Counted from the first letter of the stretch, positions 33,575 to 42,807 are shown. The stretch: DNA of 64,000 bases from JAWLHJ01 sp039587535 (GCA_039587535.1 JBDHIF010000005.1:1-64000); one strand, 5' to 3'. Program-made: numbers and translations. The notes: generated by a model from the sequence alone, not told the origin.

Positions 33575-34963
33575 CTAGCCGAGCTCCCGCACCTCTCGGA
33601 CCAGGTCGGCCATGGAAGCCTTGGCATCCCCGAAGAACATCAAGGTGTCGTCCATGTAGAAGAGGTCGTTGTCGATGCCGGCGAAGCCGGGAGAGAGGCT
33701 CCTTTTCATGACGATGACCCGGCGTGCCCGATCCACATCCAGGATCGGCATTCCCGCGATGATGGAGTCTGGGTCCCGGGCCGCGGGGTTCACGACATCG
33801 TTCGCGCCGACGATGAGCACCGCGTCCGTGGTGCCGAAGTCTTCGTTGATCTCGTCCAGATCGAAGAGCCGGTCGTAGCTTACGTCCGCCTCGGCCAGGA
33901 GCACGTTCATGTGGCCGGGCATACGACCGGCCACAGGGTGGATCGCGTACTTCACGTCCACCCCCCGTTCCTCGAGGAGGTCGCCCACCTTCCGCAGCTC
34001 ATGCTGTGCCTGAGCCACCGCCAGGCCGTATCCCGGGACAACCACCACCGAATTCACGTACCCGAGCTCTGCCGCCACCATTTCCGCGTCCGCGCGCCTG
34101 ACCGGTCGCTTTCCGAACTGCGACTTGTCCACGCTCGCAGCCCCGCCGAATCCACCGAAGGCGACGTTGCCCAGCGAGCGGTTCATTCCCTTGCACATGA
34201 GTTGCGTGAGGATGAGGCCCGAGGCTCCCACCAGGGCTCCCGAGATGATCAGGACCATGTTCCCGATCACGAATCCCGCCGCGCTCGCTGCCAACCCCGA
34301 GTAGGAGTTCAAGAGAGAGATCACCACCGGCATGTCCGCGCCACCGATGGGGATCACGAGAAGCACCCCTAGAACCGCTGCCAGCGCGCAGAAGCCGTAG
34401 AACAAGGTGAGCGGGTCCTGACCCGTGCCTCCGCCGAGAACCATCCATCCCAGGATGAGGACTCCGACGGTCAGCAGGCCGTTCACCGCGTTCTGGCCCG
34501 GGAAGGTGATGGGGTTTCCGGTCATCACCCCTTGCAGCTTCGCGAAGGCCACCAGCGATCCCGTGAGGGTCACGCCGCCGATGAGCGTCCCCAGGAGAAT
34601 CGTAACGCCGGTCGTGCCTGCGCCCACGACCGGATTTCCCATGAACTCCGCCACGGCCACGAGCGCGGATGCGCCGCCACCGGAGCCATTGAAGATGCCC
34701 ACGAGCTGCGGCATCGAGGTCATCTGGACGGTGCGAGCCGCCACGCCGCCCACCGTGCCGCCAATCGCGACGCCGATGAGGATCCCGGACCACGACAGAA
34801 TCTGCGTGTCGACGATCGTGGCGATGATGGCCAGGAACATGGCGGCCGCGGCCAGAGCATTTCCTCCACGGGCCGTCGCAGGGGACTGGAGGCGCTTCAG
34901 GCCGACGACGAATAGGATGGCCGACAGGAGGTAGATGAGCTCGACGAGCATGCGCATGTCCAT
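33575..34963 (-). CDS. pntB: NAD(P) transhydrogenase subunit beta
   Basis: A 462-residue inner-membrane subunit. The first 250 residues hold about eight or nine helices that form the proton channel. The C-terminal dIII domain binds NADP(H): VVVPGYGLAVAQAQHELRKVGDLL (about residues 312-335), AIHPVAGRMPGHMNVLLAEADV (about 351-372) and GANDVVNPAARDPDSIIAGMPIL (about 398-420) are the signatures. Proton flow drives hydride transfer from NADH to NADP+, giving NADPH. It follows pntAb by 4 bases, last in the pnt operon. Confidence 0.96.
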   Translation of the reverse strand: MDMRMLVELIYLLSAILFVVGLKRLQSPATARGGNALAAAAMFLAIIATIVDTQILSWSGILIGVAIGGTVGGVAARTVQMTSMPQLVGIFNGSGGGASALVAVAEFMGNPVVGAGTTGVTILLGTLIGGVTLTGSLVAFAKLQGVMTGNPITFPGQNAVNGLLTVGVLILGWMVLGGGTGQDPLTLFYGFCALAAVLGVLLVIPIGGADMPVVISLLNSYSGLAASAAGFVIGNMVLIISGALVGASGLILTQLMCKGMNRSLGNVAFGGFGGAASVDKSQFGKRPVRRADAEMVAAELGYVNSVVVVPGYGLAVAQAQHELRKVGDLLEERGVDVKYAIHPVAGRMPGHMNVLLAEADVSYDRLFDLDEINEDFGTTDAVLIVGANDVVNPAARDPDSIIAGMPILDVDRARRVIVMKRSLSPGFAGIDNDLFYMDDTLMFFGDAKASMADLVREVRELG

Positions 34964-34967
34964 CGGA

Positions 34968-35246
34968 TCACCTCTTCCGGAACATGCTGAGCATGCGGTC
35001 GGTCACGAGGAAGCCTCCGACCACGTTGATGGTCGCCATGGCGATGGCCGCGATCCCGAGCGCGGTTCTGGCCGTTCCCTCGGCGGATGCGGCCACGACG
35101 ATGGCTCCGACGATGGCGATGCCGGAGATGGCGTTCGCCCCCGACATGAGGGGTGTGTGGAGCGTAGGCGGCACCTTCGTGATGACTTCGCGGCCGGCGA
35201 GCGTGGCCAGCACGAAGACGTAGAGACCGATCATCAGCTCACCCAT
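34968..35246 (-). CDS. pntAb: NAD(P) transhydrogenase subunit alpha part 2 (membrane)
   Basis: A 92-residue protein equal to the membrane end of PntA. Residues about 2-20 form a helix (LMIGLYVFVLATLAGRE), then a TPLMSGANAISGIAIVGAIVV segment (about 32-52) and a GFLVTDRMLSMFRKR tail (about 78-92). These are the conserved dII features. The split of PntA into a soluble part and a membrane part occurs in many bacteria, such as Rhodospirillum. It lies between pntAa and pntB. Confidence 0.93.
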   Translation of the reverse strand: MGELMIGLYVFVLATLAGREVITKVPPTLHTPLMSGANAISGIAIVGAIVVAASAEGTARTALGIAAIAMATINVVGGFLVTDRMLSMFRKR

Positions 35247-35319
35247 GACGCAGCTCCTTCCTGATGTGGAACTTCCGTGTGTGCCCTCGCGCTCGAGGGC
35301 CCTCCGTGTCCGCCGGCTC

Positions 35320-36471
35320 TCAGGCGGATGCGCCCTCCACCAGGCTTCTCACCCGGTCGCTACGGATCTCCCCACCGTGGGTCACGGTCGCGGGCCCGAT
35401 GACGTCGTTCTCGAAGTCCAGCTCGAGCTCCCCTTCCTCGCTCACCATCTCCTTGAGCAGAGTCACGACGTTCTTCGAGTACATCTGACTCGCGTGCACC
35501 GGGATCTGCGCGGGAAGGTTCGCCGGGCCCATGATCACGACACCGTGAGCGGTGACGGTCTCGTCAGTTCGGGTGAGCACGCAGTTGCCACCGGATTCGG
35601 CGGCCAGGTCCACGATGACGGATCCCGGCTTCATGGTTCGGACCATCTCCTCGGTCAGAAGCACCGGTGCCGTTCGGCCGGGAATCTGGGCCGTGGTGAT
35701 GACGATATCCGCCTCGGGAACCGCCCCCCCGATGAGGGCGAGCTCCTTCTCGTGCTGCTCTTCGGAAAGCTCCTTCGCGTATCCACCCTCTCCCTCCGCC
35801 GTGACTTCGTCGTCGGCCTCCAGGAACCGGGCGCCGAGACTCTCCACCTGTTCCTTCACCGCAGGTCGGACGTCAAAGGCCTCGACGACCGCCCCGAGGC
35901 GCCTGGCCGTCGCGATGGCTTGCAGCCCGGCCACCCCTGCGCCCAGAACCAGTACCTTGCCGGGGCGAATGGTGCCGGCCGCCGTGGTGAACATCGGGAG
36001 GAATCTGGGCAGCGCGCCCGCGGCCAGCAGGACCGCCTTGTATCCGGCCACCGTCGCCTGGGACGACAGTGCATCCATGGACTGGGCGCGCGTGATGCGG
36101 GGCACCATCTCCATCGAGATTCCGGTCACGTGAAGATCCACGAGGCGGCGGACCACGTCCTGGCGAGTCAACGGGCTGAGGAAGGAGACGAGGATGGCGC
36201 CTCGCGGAAGGTACGTCGTCTCGTCGGGCTGGTCGGTGGACGGCGGGTTCACGCGGGCCACGATCCGTGCGTCCTCGAGAGCTTCGACGGCCGAATGGGC
36301 GACCCGCGCCCCTGCCGCGGAATACTCGGCGTCGGAGACACCTGCCGCGACACCGGCTCCGGCCTCGACCGTGACCGAGAATCCGGCCTTGGTCAGCTCC
36401 TGGACCCCCTGGGGGACGAGCGCGACCCTGCGCTCTCCGGCCCGGGTTTCCTTAAGGACGGCAACGTTCAT
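35320..36471 (-). CDS. pntAa: NAD(P) transhydrogenase subunit alpha part 1 (NAD-binding)
   Basis: A 383-residue soluble dI domain. Seen: KETRAGERRVALVPQGVQEL (about residues 7-26), the RQD-loop region SFLSPLTRQDVVR (about 98-110), the NAD dinucleotide fold VLVLGAGVAGLQAIATARRLGAVV (about 171-194), and an MGPANLPAQIPVHASQMYSKN tail (about 315-335). Start ATG 36469-36471 was chosen because the family begins near MxVAVxKE. The gap to the divergent comM is 180 bases. The gap of 70 bases before pntAb has no clear signal. Confidence 0.95.
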   Translation of the reverse strand: MNVAVLKETRAGERRVALVPQGVQELTKAGFSVTVEAGAGVAAGVSDAEYSAAGARVAHSAVEALEDARIVARVNPPSTDQPDETTYLPRGAILVSFLSPLTRQDVVRRLVDLHVTGISMEMVPRITRAQSMDALSSQATVAGYKAVLLAAGALPRFLPMFTTAAGTIRPGKVLVLGAGVAGLQAIATARRLGAVVEAFDVRPAVKEQVESLGARFLEADDEVTAEGEGGYAKELSEEQHEKELALIGGAVPEADIVITTAQIPGRTAPVLLTEEMVRTMKPGSVIVDLAAESGGNCVLTRTDETVTAHGVVIMGPANLPAQIPVHASQMYSKNVVTLLKEMVSEEGELELDFENDVIGPATVTHGGEIRSDRVRSLVEGASA

Positions 36472-36554
36472 CCGCGCACTCCGTTTTGCGGGGGAGCCAT
36501 GGCGGTGCGGGGGGAGCGTGGCCAGTGGAGCAACCGACCCGCCTGCCGAGGGCC

Positions 36555-36583
36555 ATCGTACGGATCGTGCAAGCCGGGCACAA
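36555..36583 (-). promoter_or_regulatory. Candidate promoter of the pnt operon
   Basis: On the minus strand, TTGTGC and TACGAT are separated by 17 bases, about 84 bases upstream of the pntAa start. The -10 box matches four of six consensus bases, the -35 only three. It is the best match in the divergent gap but not a strong one. Confidence 0.3.
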
Positions 36584-36654
36584 GTCGATCCCAATTTGGA
36601 GTCGGAGACCCATCCCGCCATTCGAGAGTCGTTCGTCTGAGTCGATCCTGGATC

Positions 36655-38196
36655 ATGCTCGCACAAGTCGATACCGGAACAGTGCACGGCGTGGACCCGG
36701 TACCCGTGCGCGTGGAGGTCAACCTCTCCTCCGGCCTTCCGGCGTTCACCGTCGTAGGGCTGCCTCGCGGCGCCGTCCGCGAGAGCCGTGAGCGTGTCGC
36801 CACCGCACTGAAGAACTCGGGCTTCGTGCTCCCGAACCGGCGCATTACCGTGAACCTGGCCCCAGGAGACCTCAGGAAAGAGGGCACCGGTTTCGATCTT
36901 CCCGTCGCGGTGGGGCTATTGGTCGCTTCGGGGGCGTTGGACTCCCAGGTGATCGAGCGTGTTGCCTTCCTGGGGGAGCTCGGCCTGGACGGCGGGCTCC
37001 GACCGGTCCCCGGGGTCCTGCCCGTGGCGGCCGAGCTCTATTCGACTGGCTGCGCCCGGACGCTCGTCGTGCCAGAATCAAACGGCCCAGAGGCGGGGTT
37101 GGTGGAGGGGCTTCGCGTCTTGGCCGCACCGGACTTGGCGTCGGTGGCGGCCCACCTGCGGGGCCACGCTCCGCTCCCGCAGGTTCGGACGGATCCTCAG
37201 GGCCTTCTGTCACAGCCTCCCGCGTCGATCCCTGATCTCCGCGACGTGCGGGGCCAGGCGTGGGCCCGGCGAGCACTGGAGGTCGCCGCGGCGGGCAGTC
37301 ACAACATCCTGATGACGGGACCTCCCGGCTCAGGCAAGACCATGTTGGCTCTGCGGCTTCCAGGTCTCCTTCCGCCGTTGTCGCTGGACGACGCTCTGGC
37401 GTGCACGAGAGTGCATTCGGTGGCCGGCCTGCTGTCTCCCGAGCGGCCACTCGTCGGCCATCCGCCTTTCAGAGCACCTCATCACTCGGTCAGCGACGCC
37501 GGCGTCGTCGGCGGGGGCTCTCCGCTTCGTCCGGGAGAGGTCTCGCTGGCTCATCGCGGTGTCCTGTTTCTGGACGAGCTTCCAGAGTTTCGTCGCAGTG
37601 CGCTGGAGATCCTCCGCCAACCATTGGAGGACGGGCAGGTGCGGCTCGCCAGAGCCGGCGGCAGCATGTCCCTCCCCGCGCGGTTTCTGCTCGTCGGCGC
37701 GATGAACCCCTGTCCTTGCGGGTACCTGGGGGACGGAACCGACCGCTGTCTATGCGACGATCGTCTCGTGGCACGCTATCAAGGGCGTGTGAGTGGCCCG
37801 CTCATGGATCGCATCGATGTGCACGTACACGTGCCCGCCGTCGACGTGGAGTCTCTGCGGAGGTTCGACTTCGGCGAATCGTCGGCGGCTGTTCGTGCCA
37901 GGGTCCATGACGCCCGGCAAAGGCAGCGGCGACGACTGAGGCGAGTGCCGGGGGTCGACGTGAATGGTGAGATGGGGCCCACGGAGGTCCGGAGATTCTG
38001 TCGAGGTGGGCCGGGCGTGGACCGGCTGGTGACCGATGCCGTCACGCAACTCGGTCTCTCTGCTCGAGGCTACCACAGGGTCCTGCGCTTGGCGCGCTCG
38101 GTGGCCGACCTCGCGGGCTCGGATGCCGTCCGGCAGGAGGACGTGGCGGAAGCGCTGCAGTACCGATCGGGGAAGCTCGGACGGGTGAGGTGTTGA
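36655..38196 (+). CDS. comM: YifB/ComM-type Mg-chelatase-like AAA+ ATPase
   Basis: A 513-residue protein. The N-terminal ChlI-like lid domain opens VNLSSGLPAFTVVGLPRGAVRESRERV (about residues 23-49). Walker A GPPGSGKTM is at about 221-229, Walker B GVLFLDELPEF (about 302-312), and a zinc-like NPCPCGYLGD...CLC insert is at about 350-370. The C-terminal end resembles Mg-chelatase subunit ChlI. In Vibrio, ComM is a helicase that extends branch migration during natural transformation. Start ATG 36655; a longer in-frame extension lies in the divergent gap and the antisense of pntAa. Confidence 0.92.
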   Translation: MLAQVDTGTVHGVDPVPVRVEVNLSSGLPAFTVVGLPRGAVRESRERVATALKNSGFVLPNRRITVNLAPGDLRKEGTGFDLPVAVGLLVASGALDSQVIERVAFLGELGLDGGLRPVPGVLPVAAELYSTGCARTLVVPESNGPEAGLVEGLRVLAAPDLASVAAHLRGHAPLPQVRTDPQGLLSQPPASIPDLRDVRGQAWARRALEVAAAGSHNILMTGPPGSGKTMLALRLPGLLPPLSLDDALACTRVHSVAGLLSPERPLVGHPPFRAPHHSVSDAGVVGGGSPLRPGEVSLAHRGVLFLDELPEFRRSALEILRQPLEDGQVRLARAGGSMSLPARFLLVGAMNPCPCGYLGDGTDRCLCDDRLVARYQGRVSGPLMDRIDVHVHVPAVDVESLRRFDFGESSAAVRARVHDARQRQRRRLRRVPGVDVNGEMGPTEVRRFCRGGPGVDRLVTDAVTQLGLSARGYHRVLRLARSVADLAGSDAVRQEDVAEALQYRSGKLGRVRC

Positions 38197-38277
38197 GGTA
38201 GCGTCCCGGGTTGGGCGAACTTCCGGCCCGACCGTCGGTATCACGGGCGCAGCGAATGTGCCTCGAACCGAGAGACC

Positions 38278-38841
38278 ATGCGGCTCTTCATCGCCCTGAA
38301 TCTGCCCAAGAAGGAAAGAACCCGCATCCACCGAGCCGCCCGCAAGCTGCGGGAGGCCGACTTGCCGGTCCGCTGGGTCGACCCGGATCAGTACCACATC
38401 ACCTTGAAGTTCCTCGGTCAGGTCAGGAAGAGCGACGTGCCGCGGATCGAGGCGGCCATGGCCAAGGCGGCGGAGGCCAACCGGCCGTTTACAACCGAGC
38501 TTGGTGTCTTTGGCGCTTTCCCCACCGTAAGGCGGCCTCGCGTGATCTGGCTCGGGATCGGTGCCAATCCCGAGCTGCGATGTTTGAAGCAGGACCTTGA
38601 GTGGTCGTTGGGAGACATGGGCTTCGAGTCTGAGACCCGGGCATTCCATCCTCACGTCACCTTGGGGCGAGCCGACGAACGGGGGGGCGCTGGTGCGTTC
38701 CGTGGGCTGGACGAGATGGTGGCAGACATGGGCCTGAAGGGTGAAATCAAGGTTCACACCATCGACCTCATGAGCAGCCGGATCTCGCGCGAGGGGCCCC
38801 GGTACACGGTCGTCTCGGGCGTCAGACTCTCGGGGGATTAG
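38278..38841 (+). CDS. thpR: RNA 2',3'-cyclic phosphodiesterase (LigT/ThpR family)
   Basis: A 187-residue 2H-phosphoesterase. It starts MRLFIALNLPKKER, and the two HxTx motifs are HITLKFLG (about residues 41-48) and HPHVTLGR (about 123-130), both intact. The family opens 2',3'-cyclic phosphates on RNA to 2'-phosphates. The length is typical. It sits between comM and the NtrC-type regulator, separated from the latter by 5 bases, so the two are co-transcribed. Confidence 0.9.
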   Translation: MRLFIALNLPKKERTRIHRAARKLREADLPVRWVDPDQYHITLKFLGQVRKSDVPRIEAAMAKAAEANRPFTTELGVFGAFPTVRRPRVIWLGIGANPELRCLKQDLEWSLGDMGFESETRAFHPHVTLGRADERGGAGAFRGLDEMVADMGLKGEIKVHTIDLMSSRISREGPRYTVVSGVRLSGD

Positions 38842-38846
38842 GCGAA

Positions 38847-40208
38847 ATGGCGAAGCTCCTGGTGGTCGACGACGAGAAGGGCATCCGCGATGCGCTTGTT
38901 CAGGTCTTCGAGTACGAGGGCCATGAGGTGCGGGCTTGTGAGGATGCACCCGACGGGATCGAGGCGGTCAGGAGCTTCCGGCCGGCCGTGACCTTTCTGG
39001 ACGTCAAGATGCCCGGCATGGATGGCCTGGAGGCCCTTTCCAGGATTCGGGATGACGATCCCCGGGCGGTTGTGGTCATGATCTCGGGACACGGGACGAT
39101 CGACACCGCCCTCGAGGCGACGCGAAGCGGCGCCTACGACTTTCTCGAGAAACCCCTGGATACGGATCGCCTTCTCGTGACGCTCCGGCGTGCTCTGGAG
39201 CTGAAGGGACTTACGGAGAGCGTAGCAGACCTTCGCGACCAGGTGGAGAGCCGGTATCGGATCGTCGGGAGCTCGCGTGGCATCGGTCAGGTGCTGGAGC
39301 GCGTGGAGCGTGTCGCGCCTACCGAGGCCCGGGTGCTGATTACCGGAGAGAATGGGACGGGCAAGGAGTTGGTGGCCAGGGCCGTGCACCGACTGTCCCC
39401 AAGAGCCGGCGGTCCGTTCGTCGAGGTCAATTGCGCCGCGATTCCCACAGAGCTCATCGAATCGGCGCTGTTCGGTCATGTAAAGGGCTCCTTCACCGGG
39501 GCGGTGTCCGACCAGGCAGGCAAGTTCGAACAAGCGGACGGTGGCACCCTTTTCCTGGACGAAGTGGGTGACATGTCCCTGGACGCTCAGGCCAAGGTGC
39601 TCCGGGCACTGGAGCAGGGGGTCGTCACGCGGGTTGGCGGGTCCGAGGCCATCGAGGTGGACGTGCGCGTGATCGCTGCCACGAACAAGGACGTCGAACA
39701 GGAAATCGAGGACGGTCGCTTCAGGGAGGATCTCTTCTACCGCCTGAACGTCGTACCTGTCCACCTCCCGCCGCTCCGGGATCGCCGAGAGGATATCCCC
39801 ATGCTCGTGCAACACTTTGCCGAGCTCATGGCAAAGCGGGACGGAATGCCCCTCAGGACCTTCTCCGCCGAAGCTGTGGGCAGGCTTCAGGGGCTCTCTT
39901 GGCCGGGCAACGTCCGCGAGCTGAGGAACGCCGTCGAACGGCTTCTGATCCTCTCGCCGGGCGACGTGGTTGCGGCCGCGGACGTGGACCTGCTCGCTTC
40001 GGGTCGCGGGCAGGCCGAAGGGTTGGGGTCAGGGCTCCTGGGTGCCGATACGTTCCAGGACTTCAAGGATCTAGCCGAGCGGGCCTTCATCCTGCATAAG
40101 CTCCGCGAGCACGAGTGGAACGTCGCAGAAACCGCACGCCGAATCGACATGCCGCGTTCGAACCTGTACAAGAAGATCGAGAAGTACGGGTTGGTTCGGG
40201 AAGAGTGA
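38847..40208 (+). CDS. NtrC/NtrX-family sigma-54-dependent response regulator
   Basis: A 453-residue regulator with three domains. The receiver (about residues 1-120) has the acidic pair DDE at 8-10, the phosphoacceptor Asp in FLDVKMPGMDG (about 52) and a conserved Lys in FLEKPLD. The AAA+ domain (about 140-375) has Walker A GENGTGKE and a Walker B LFLDEVGD. The sigma-54 contact loop reads GSFTGA (about 214-219) in place of the usual GAFTGA. A C-terminal HTH follows (about 425-450, ETARRIDMPRSNLYKKIEKYG). NtrX is the most similar by overall layout. The NtrY-like kinase at 27-31 kb could be its partner, but it is not adjacent. Confidence 0.9.
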   Translation: MAKLLVVDDEKGIRDALVQVFEYEGHEVRACEDAPDGIEAVRSFRPAVTFLDVKMPGMDGLEALSRIRDDDPRAVVVMISGHGTIDTALEATRSGAYDFLEKPLDTDRLLVTLRRALELKGLTESVADLRDQVESRYRIVGSSRGIGQVLERVERVAPTEARVLITGENGTGKELVARAVHRLSPRAGGPFVEVNCAAIPTELIESALFGHVKGSFTGAVSDQAGKFEQADGGTLFLDEVGDMSLDAQAKVLRALEQGVVTRVGGSEAIEVDVRVIAATNKDVEQEIEDGRFREDLFYRLNVVPVHLPPLRDRREDIPMLVQHFAELMAKRDGMPLRTFSAEAVGRLQGLSWPGNVRELRNAVERLLILSPGDVVAAADVDLLASGRGQAEGLGSGLLGADTFQDFKDLAERAFILHKLREHEWNVAETARRIDMPRSNLYKKIEKYGLVREE

Positions 40209-40233
40209 CGGCACGTGGGGCCCCAGACTGGAG

Positions 40234-40874
40234 TCAGAGCCCCGACTGCACCTCCAGGACCGATCCGTCAGGCAGCCGGTAGAGGGCTCCCATGGTCCTG
40301 TAGTCGCGAGCGCTGAGGGTAACCGCACTGTTCTCTGGGGGTACATGACCTCCCGGTCCGAGTCGCTGTGCGGCAATCCCAATGTGTGCCCCATCTCGTG
40401 AGCCGCGGCGAGTCGCACGCGGTCCGGCTCCAGGGTGCGACCGGGGTCGGCTGGGTTCCTGGTCACCAGGTCGATCGATGTCGCGGTGAAGCCCTCGGTC
40501 GAGGACCAATGCGTCCGGGCTGCCCCGAGGACACGACCTCCGAGGGATCGTGCCCAGGTCACGGCGAAGTGTGCCTCCTCTCCCGACAGGAGCTCGACCC
40601 GCACCCGGAAGGGCTGTCCGTTCCAAGCGCGGATCCCCGCCGCTGCCGCGCTCTGGAGAGCGATTGCCTGGGCTGGCGCCTCGAACGTTTGTGCGGGTAC
40701 GTATACGACCATCATCTCCGTATCGGTCCGCCAGCGACGGACGCGTGGCTCGACGCTTTCGTAGGGGCTGGCGCATAGGGTCGATCGCGTGGGGCGGATG
40801 AGGTCCGGGAGCGGGTTCCCGTAGCATCCTGGATCAAGGCTATATTCGAAGATCGGACGCCTAAAGCAGGACAC
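40234..40874 (-). pseudogene. Frameshifted matrixin-like zinc metalloprotease
   Basis: The minus strand encodes a matrixin-like catalytic part: zinc motif HEMGHTLGLPHS (HExxHxxGxxH, about 40368-40400) and the Met-turn segment EVMYP. After this the frame is lost. The family-like end (LSARDYRTMGALYRLPDGSVL) continues in the -1 frame from a run of five C residues (G5 at 40337-40341). One missing base there explains the shift, though a sequencing error or -1 slippage cannot be ruled out. The 5' end lacks a signal peptide: the only in-frame GTG near the start (40874) gives a non-hydrophobic N-terminus. It is convergent with the NtrC gene and its 5' end faces the lepB leader. Confidence 0.7.
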
Positions 40875-40982
40875 AATGGCGTCCGGAACGACGGAGGCAC
40901 GGGGCGGGTATGGACGCCAGCAGCACCGGGGCGGGGAACGCTCCGGGGCGCGTGCCGACCAACGCGGTCCCAACGAGGAACG

Positions 40983-41726
40983 ATGCGGGAATCGGAGACA
41001 ACGTCATCTGCGGGTGTCGGCGGGCGTCCCCCGGGCTCTCGCACCAGTTCCGTTGTTCGAGGGGTGGCGGACTGGCTCCGGTCCGTTGTCATTGCCCTCG
41101 CGCTGTTCTTGGTCGTGAGGGCTTGGGTGATCGAGGCATTCAAGATTCCCACTGGTTCCATGGAAGGAACGTTGCTCGTGGGTGACTTCCTTCTGGTGAA
41201 CAAGGCCATCTACGGGGCGACCCTTCCAGGCGGAATCCGTATTCCCGGTTTTGACGAGCCTGGGTGGGGAGACGTCGTGGTCTTCCACCCGCCCCACGAG
41301 CCCGAGAAGAACTATGTCAAGCGAATCGTCGGGATGCCCAACGACACCCTCGAGATGCGGGACAAGCGCCTGTACCGAAACGGTGAAGTGATAGACGAGC
41401 CGTACGTGCGCTATCTGGATCGCCGTGGCGACGCCGTCCACCCGGATATGAGGTGGCAGTCCAATCACCTCATTGCCAGCACGCGGCGGCGGTACGAGCC
41501 CACACGGGACAACTGGGGCCCGATCGTGGTGCCGACGGGGCGTTTCTTCGTCCTCGGCGACAACCGCGACAACAGCGAGGATTCACGGTATTGGGGTTTC
41601 GTGAGCCGCGAGCGAATTCGTGGTAAGCCATGGCGAGTTTACTATTCTTTCGACGCCGTTCCGGATTCCAGACTCGCTTGGCTCCAAAGCATTCGCTGGG
41701 GCCGGCTGGGAGCACCAATCCACTGA
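40983..41726 (+). CDS. lepB: Signal peptidase I
   Basis: A 247-residue membrane-anchored serine protease that removes signal peptides. A hydrophobic helix spans about residues 33-50. The catalytic Ser is in FKIPTGSMEGTLL (about 53-65), the general-base Lys in NYVKRIVGMPND (about 107-118), and the GDNRDNSEDSRYWG signature lies at about 190-203. The first 25 residues are polar. The ATG at 40983 follows GAGGAACG. A substantial insert around residues 140-180 distinguishes it from short Gram-positive SipS. It stands before sigA. Confidence 0.93.
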   Translation: MRESETTSSAGVGGRPPGSRTSSVVRGVADWLRSVVIALALFLVVRAWVIEAFKIPTGSMEGTLLVGDFLLVNKAIYGATLPGGIRIPGFDEPGWGDVVVFHPPHEPEKNYVKRIVGMPNDTLEMRDKRLYRNGEVIDEPYVRYLDRRGDAVHPDMRWQSNHLIASTRRRYEPTRDNWGPIVVPTGRFFVLGDNRDNSEDSRYWGFVSRERIRGKPWRVYYSFDAVPDSRLAWLQSIRWGRLGAPIH

Positions 41727-41820
41727 GCACTGACCCGCCCAAGATCCTTGCTGTCTATCCAACGGCCCCGATCGTCTCGGAACGCCGTACCGCGCCCGAA
41801 TGGCCGCTCGTGAGTGTCGG

Positions 41821-42672
41821 ATGAGCTTCTCCTCTCGAAAGGGTGGAGCCCGAGAGGGGTCCTTGGATCAATACCTCAAGGAAATCAGCCAATACCCGCT
41901 CATCGACCGGGCCGAGGAGGCGCGGCTCGCGAAGCTCATCCGCAAGGAAGATGGGGAGGCCCTCGACAAGCTGGTGCGCTCGAACCTGCGGTTCGTCGTG
42001 TCCGTCGCGAAGAAGTACCAGAACCAGGGGGTACCCCTCTCCGACCTCATCAACGAGGGGAACACCGGGCTCATACGCGCGGCGCACAAGTTCGACGAGA
42101 CGAAGGGCATCAAGTTCATCAGCTACGCGGTGTGGTGGATTCGGCAGGCGATCCTTCAGGCGCTGGCGGAGCAGAGCAGGATCGTTCGGGTCCCGTTGAA
42201 CCGTGCGGGCGCCCTGCATCGGATCGGACGGAGATCCTCGTCTCTCCTGCAGGAGCTTGGTCGGGAGCCCACCGTCCAGGAGATCGCCGAGGGGCTGGAC
42301 ATCTCCAAGGAGGAGGTCGAGCGCACGCTCGCCATCTCCCATTCGCACCTCTCGCTCGACGCTCCGCTGGTCCCCGGAGAGGACAGCCGACTCCTGGACT
42401 ACCTCCCTGACCAGTACGGACCCGGGCCTGAAGACGAAGTCTTCGAGCACGCCCTCAAGCAGACGGTGGAGGAGGCGCTAGCCTCGTTGAAAGAGCGTGA
42501 GTCGAAGATCCTCAGACTCTACTTCGGTCTCGACGACCAGGATCCCATGACCCTGGAGGAGATCGGTGAGATTCTGGGCATCACCCGGGAGCGGGTGCGC
42601 CAGATCAAGGAGAAGGCGCTGGTCCGCCTACGCCACAAGTCCCGTGCGAGGTTCCTCGAGACCTTCCGGTGA
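41821..42672 (+). CDS. sigA: Primary-type RNA polymerase sigma factor (RpoD/SigA)
   Basis: A 283-residue sigma-70 factor without region 1.1. Region 1.2 is SLDQYLKEISQYPLI (about residues 13-27). Regions 2.1-2.4 include LVRSNLRFVVSVAKKYQ, LINEGNTGLIRAAHKFD (core binding) and FISYAVWWIRQAILQAL (-10 recognition). Region 3 follows, then 4.2 with ILGITRERVRQIKEKALVRLR (about 252-272; -35 recognition). The short primary sigma is typical of Bacteroidota and Gemmatimonadota. ATG 41821 was chosen because the homologues start here; an in-frame codon at 41800 adds seven non-homologous residues. Confidence 0.9.
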   Translation: MSFSSRKGGAREGSLDQYLKEISQYPLIDRAEEARLAKLIRKEDGEALDKLVRSNLRFVVSVAKKYQNQGVPLSDLINEGNTGLIRAAHKFDETKGIKFISYAVWWIRQAILQALAEQSRIVRVPLNRAGALHRIGRRSSSLLQELGREPTVQEIAEGLDISKEEVERTLAISHSHLSLDAPLVPGEDSRLLDYLPDQYGPGPEDEVFEHALKQTVEEALASLKERESKILRLYFGLDDQDPMTLEEIGEILGITRERVRQIKEKALVRLRHKSRARFLETFR

Positions 42673-42734
42673 CCCGGTCGCGCGACGCGCTGACACACCC
42701 TCGGAAAGTCGCGTGCTGCGGCCCCCTGGCTCAG

Positions 42735-42763
42735 TTGACACCCTATGGGGTCAGGACTATCCT
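42735..42763 (+). promoter_or_regulatory. Promoter of the rplM-rpsI transcript
   Basis: A perfect TTGACA -35 (42735-42740), a 17-base spacer and TATCCT as -10 (42758-42763). The expected start lies at about 42770, giving a leader of roughly 38 bases to rplM. This is the strongest sigma-70-type promoter seen in the window. Confidence 0.82.
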
Positions 42764-42807
42764 TGATAGCTCTATTTCGGAACCGCCAAACTATGCGAAG
42801 CACGGGT

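Noticed and set aside
35245..36654. A long N-terminal extension of comM to an upstream in-frame ATG.
   Set aside because: It runs through the divergent gap and antisense of pntAa with no homology; the ComM N-terminus fits the ATG at 36655.
40840..40982. A promoter for lepB with a TATATT -10.
   Set aside because: A TATATT box exists at about 40846, but no -35 at a proper spacing was found, so no promoter was listed.
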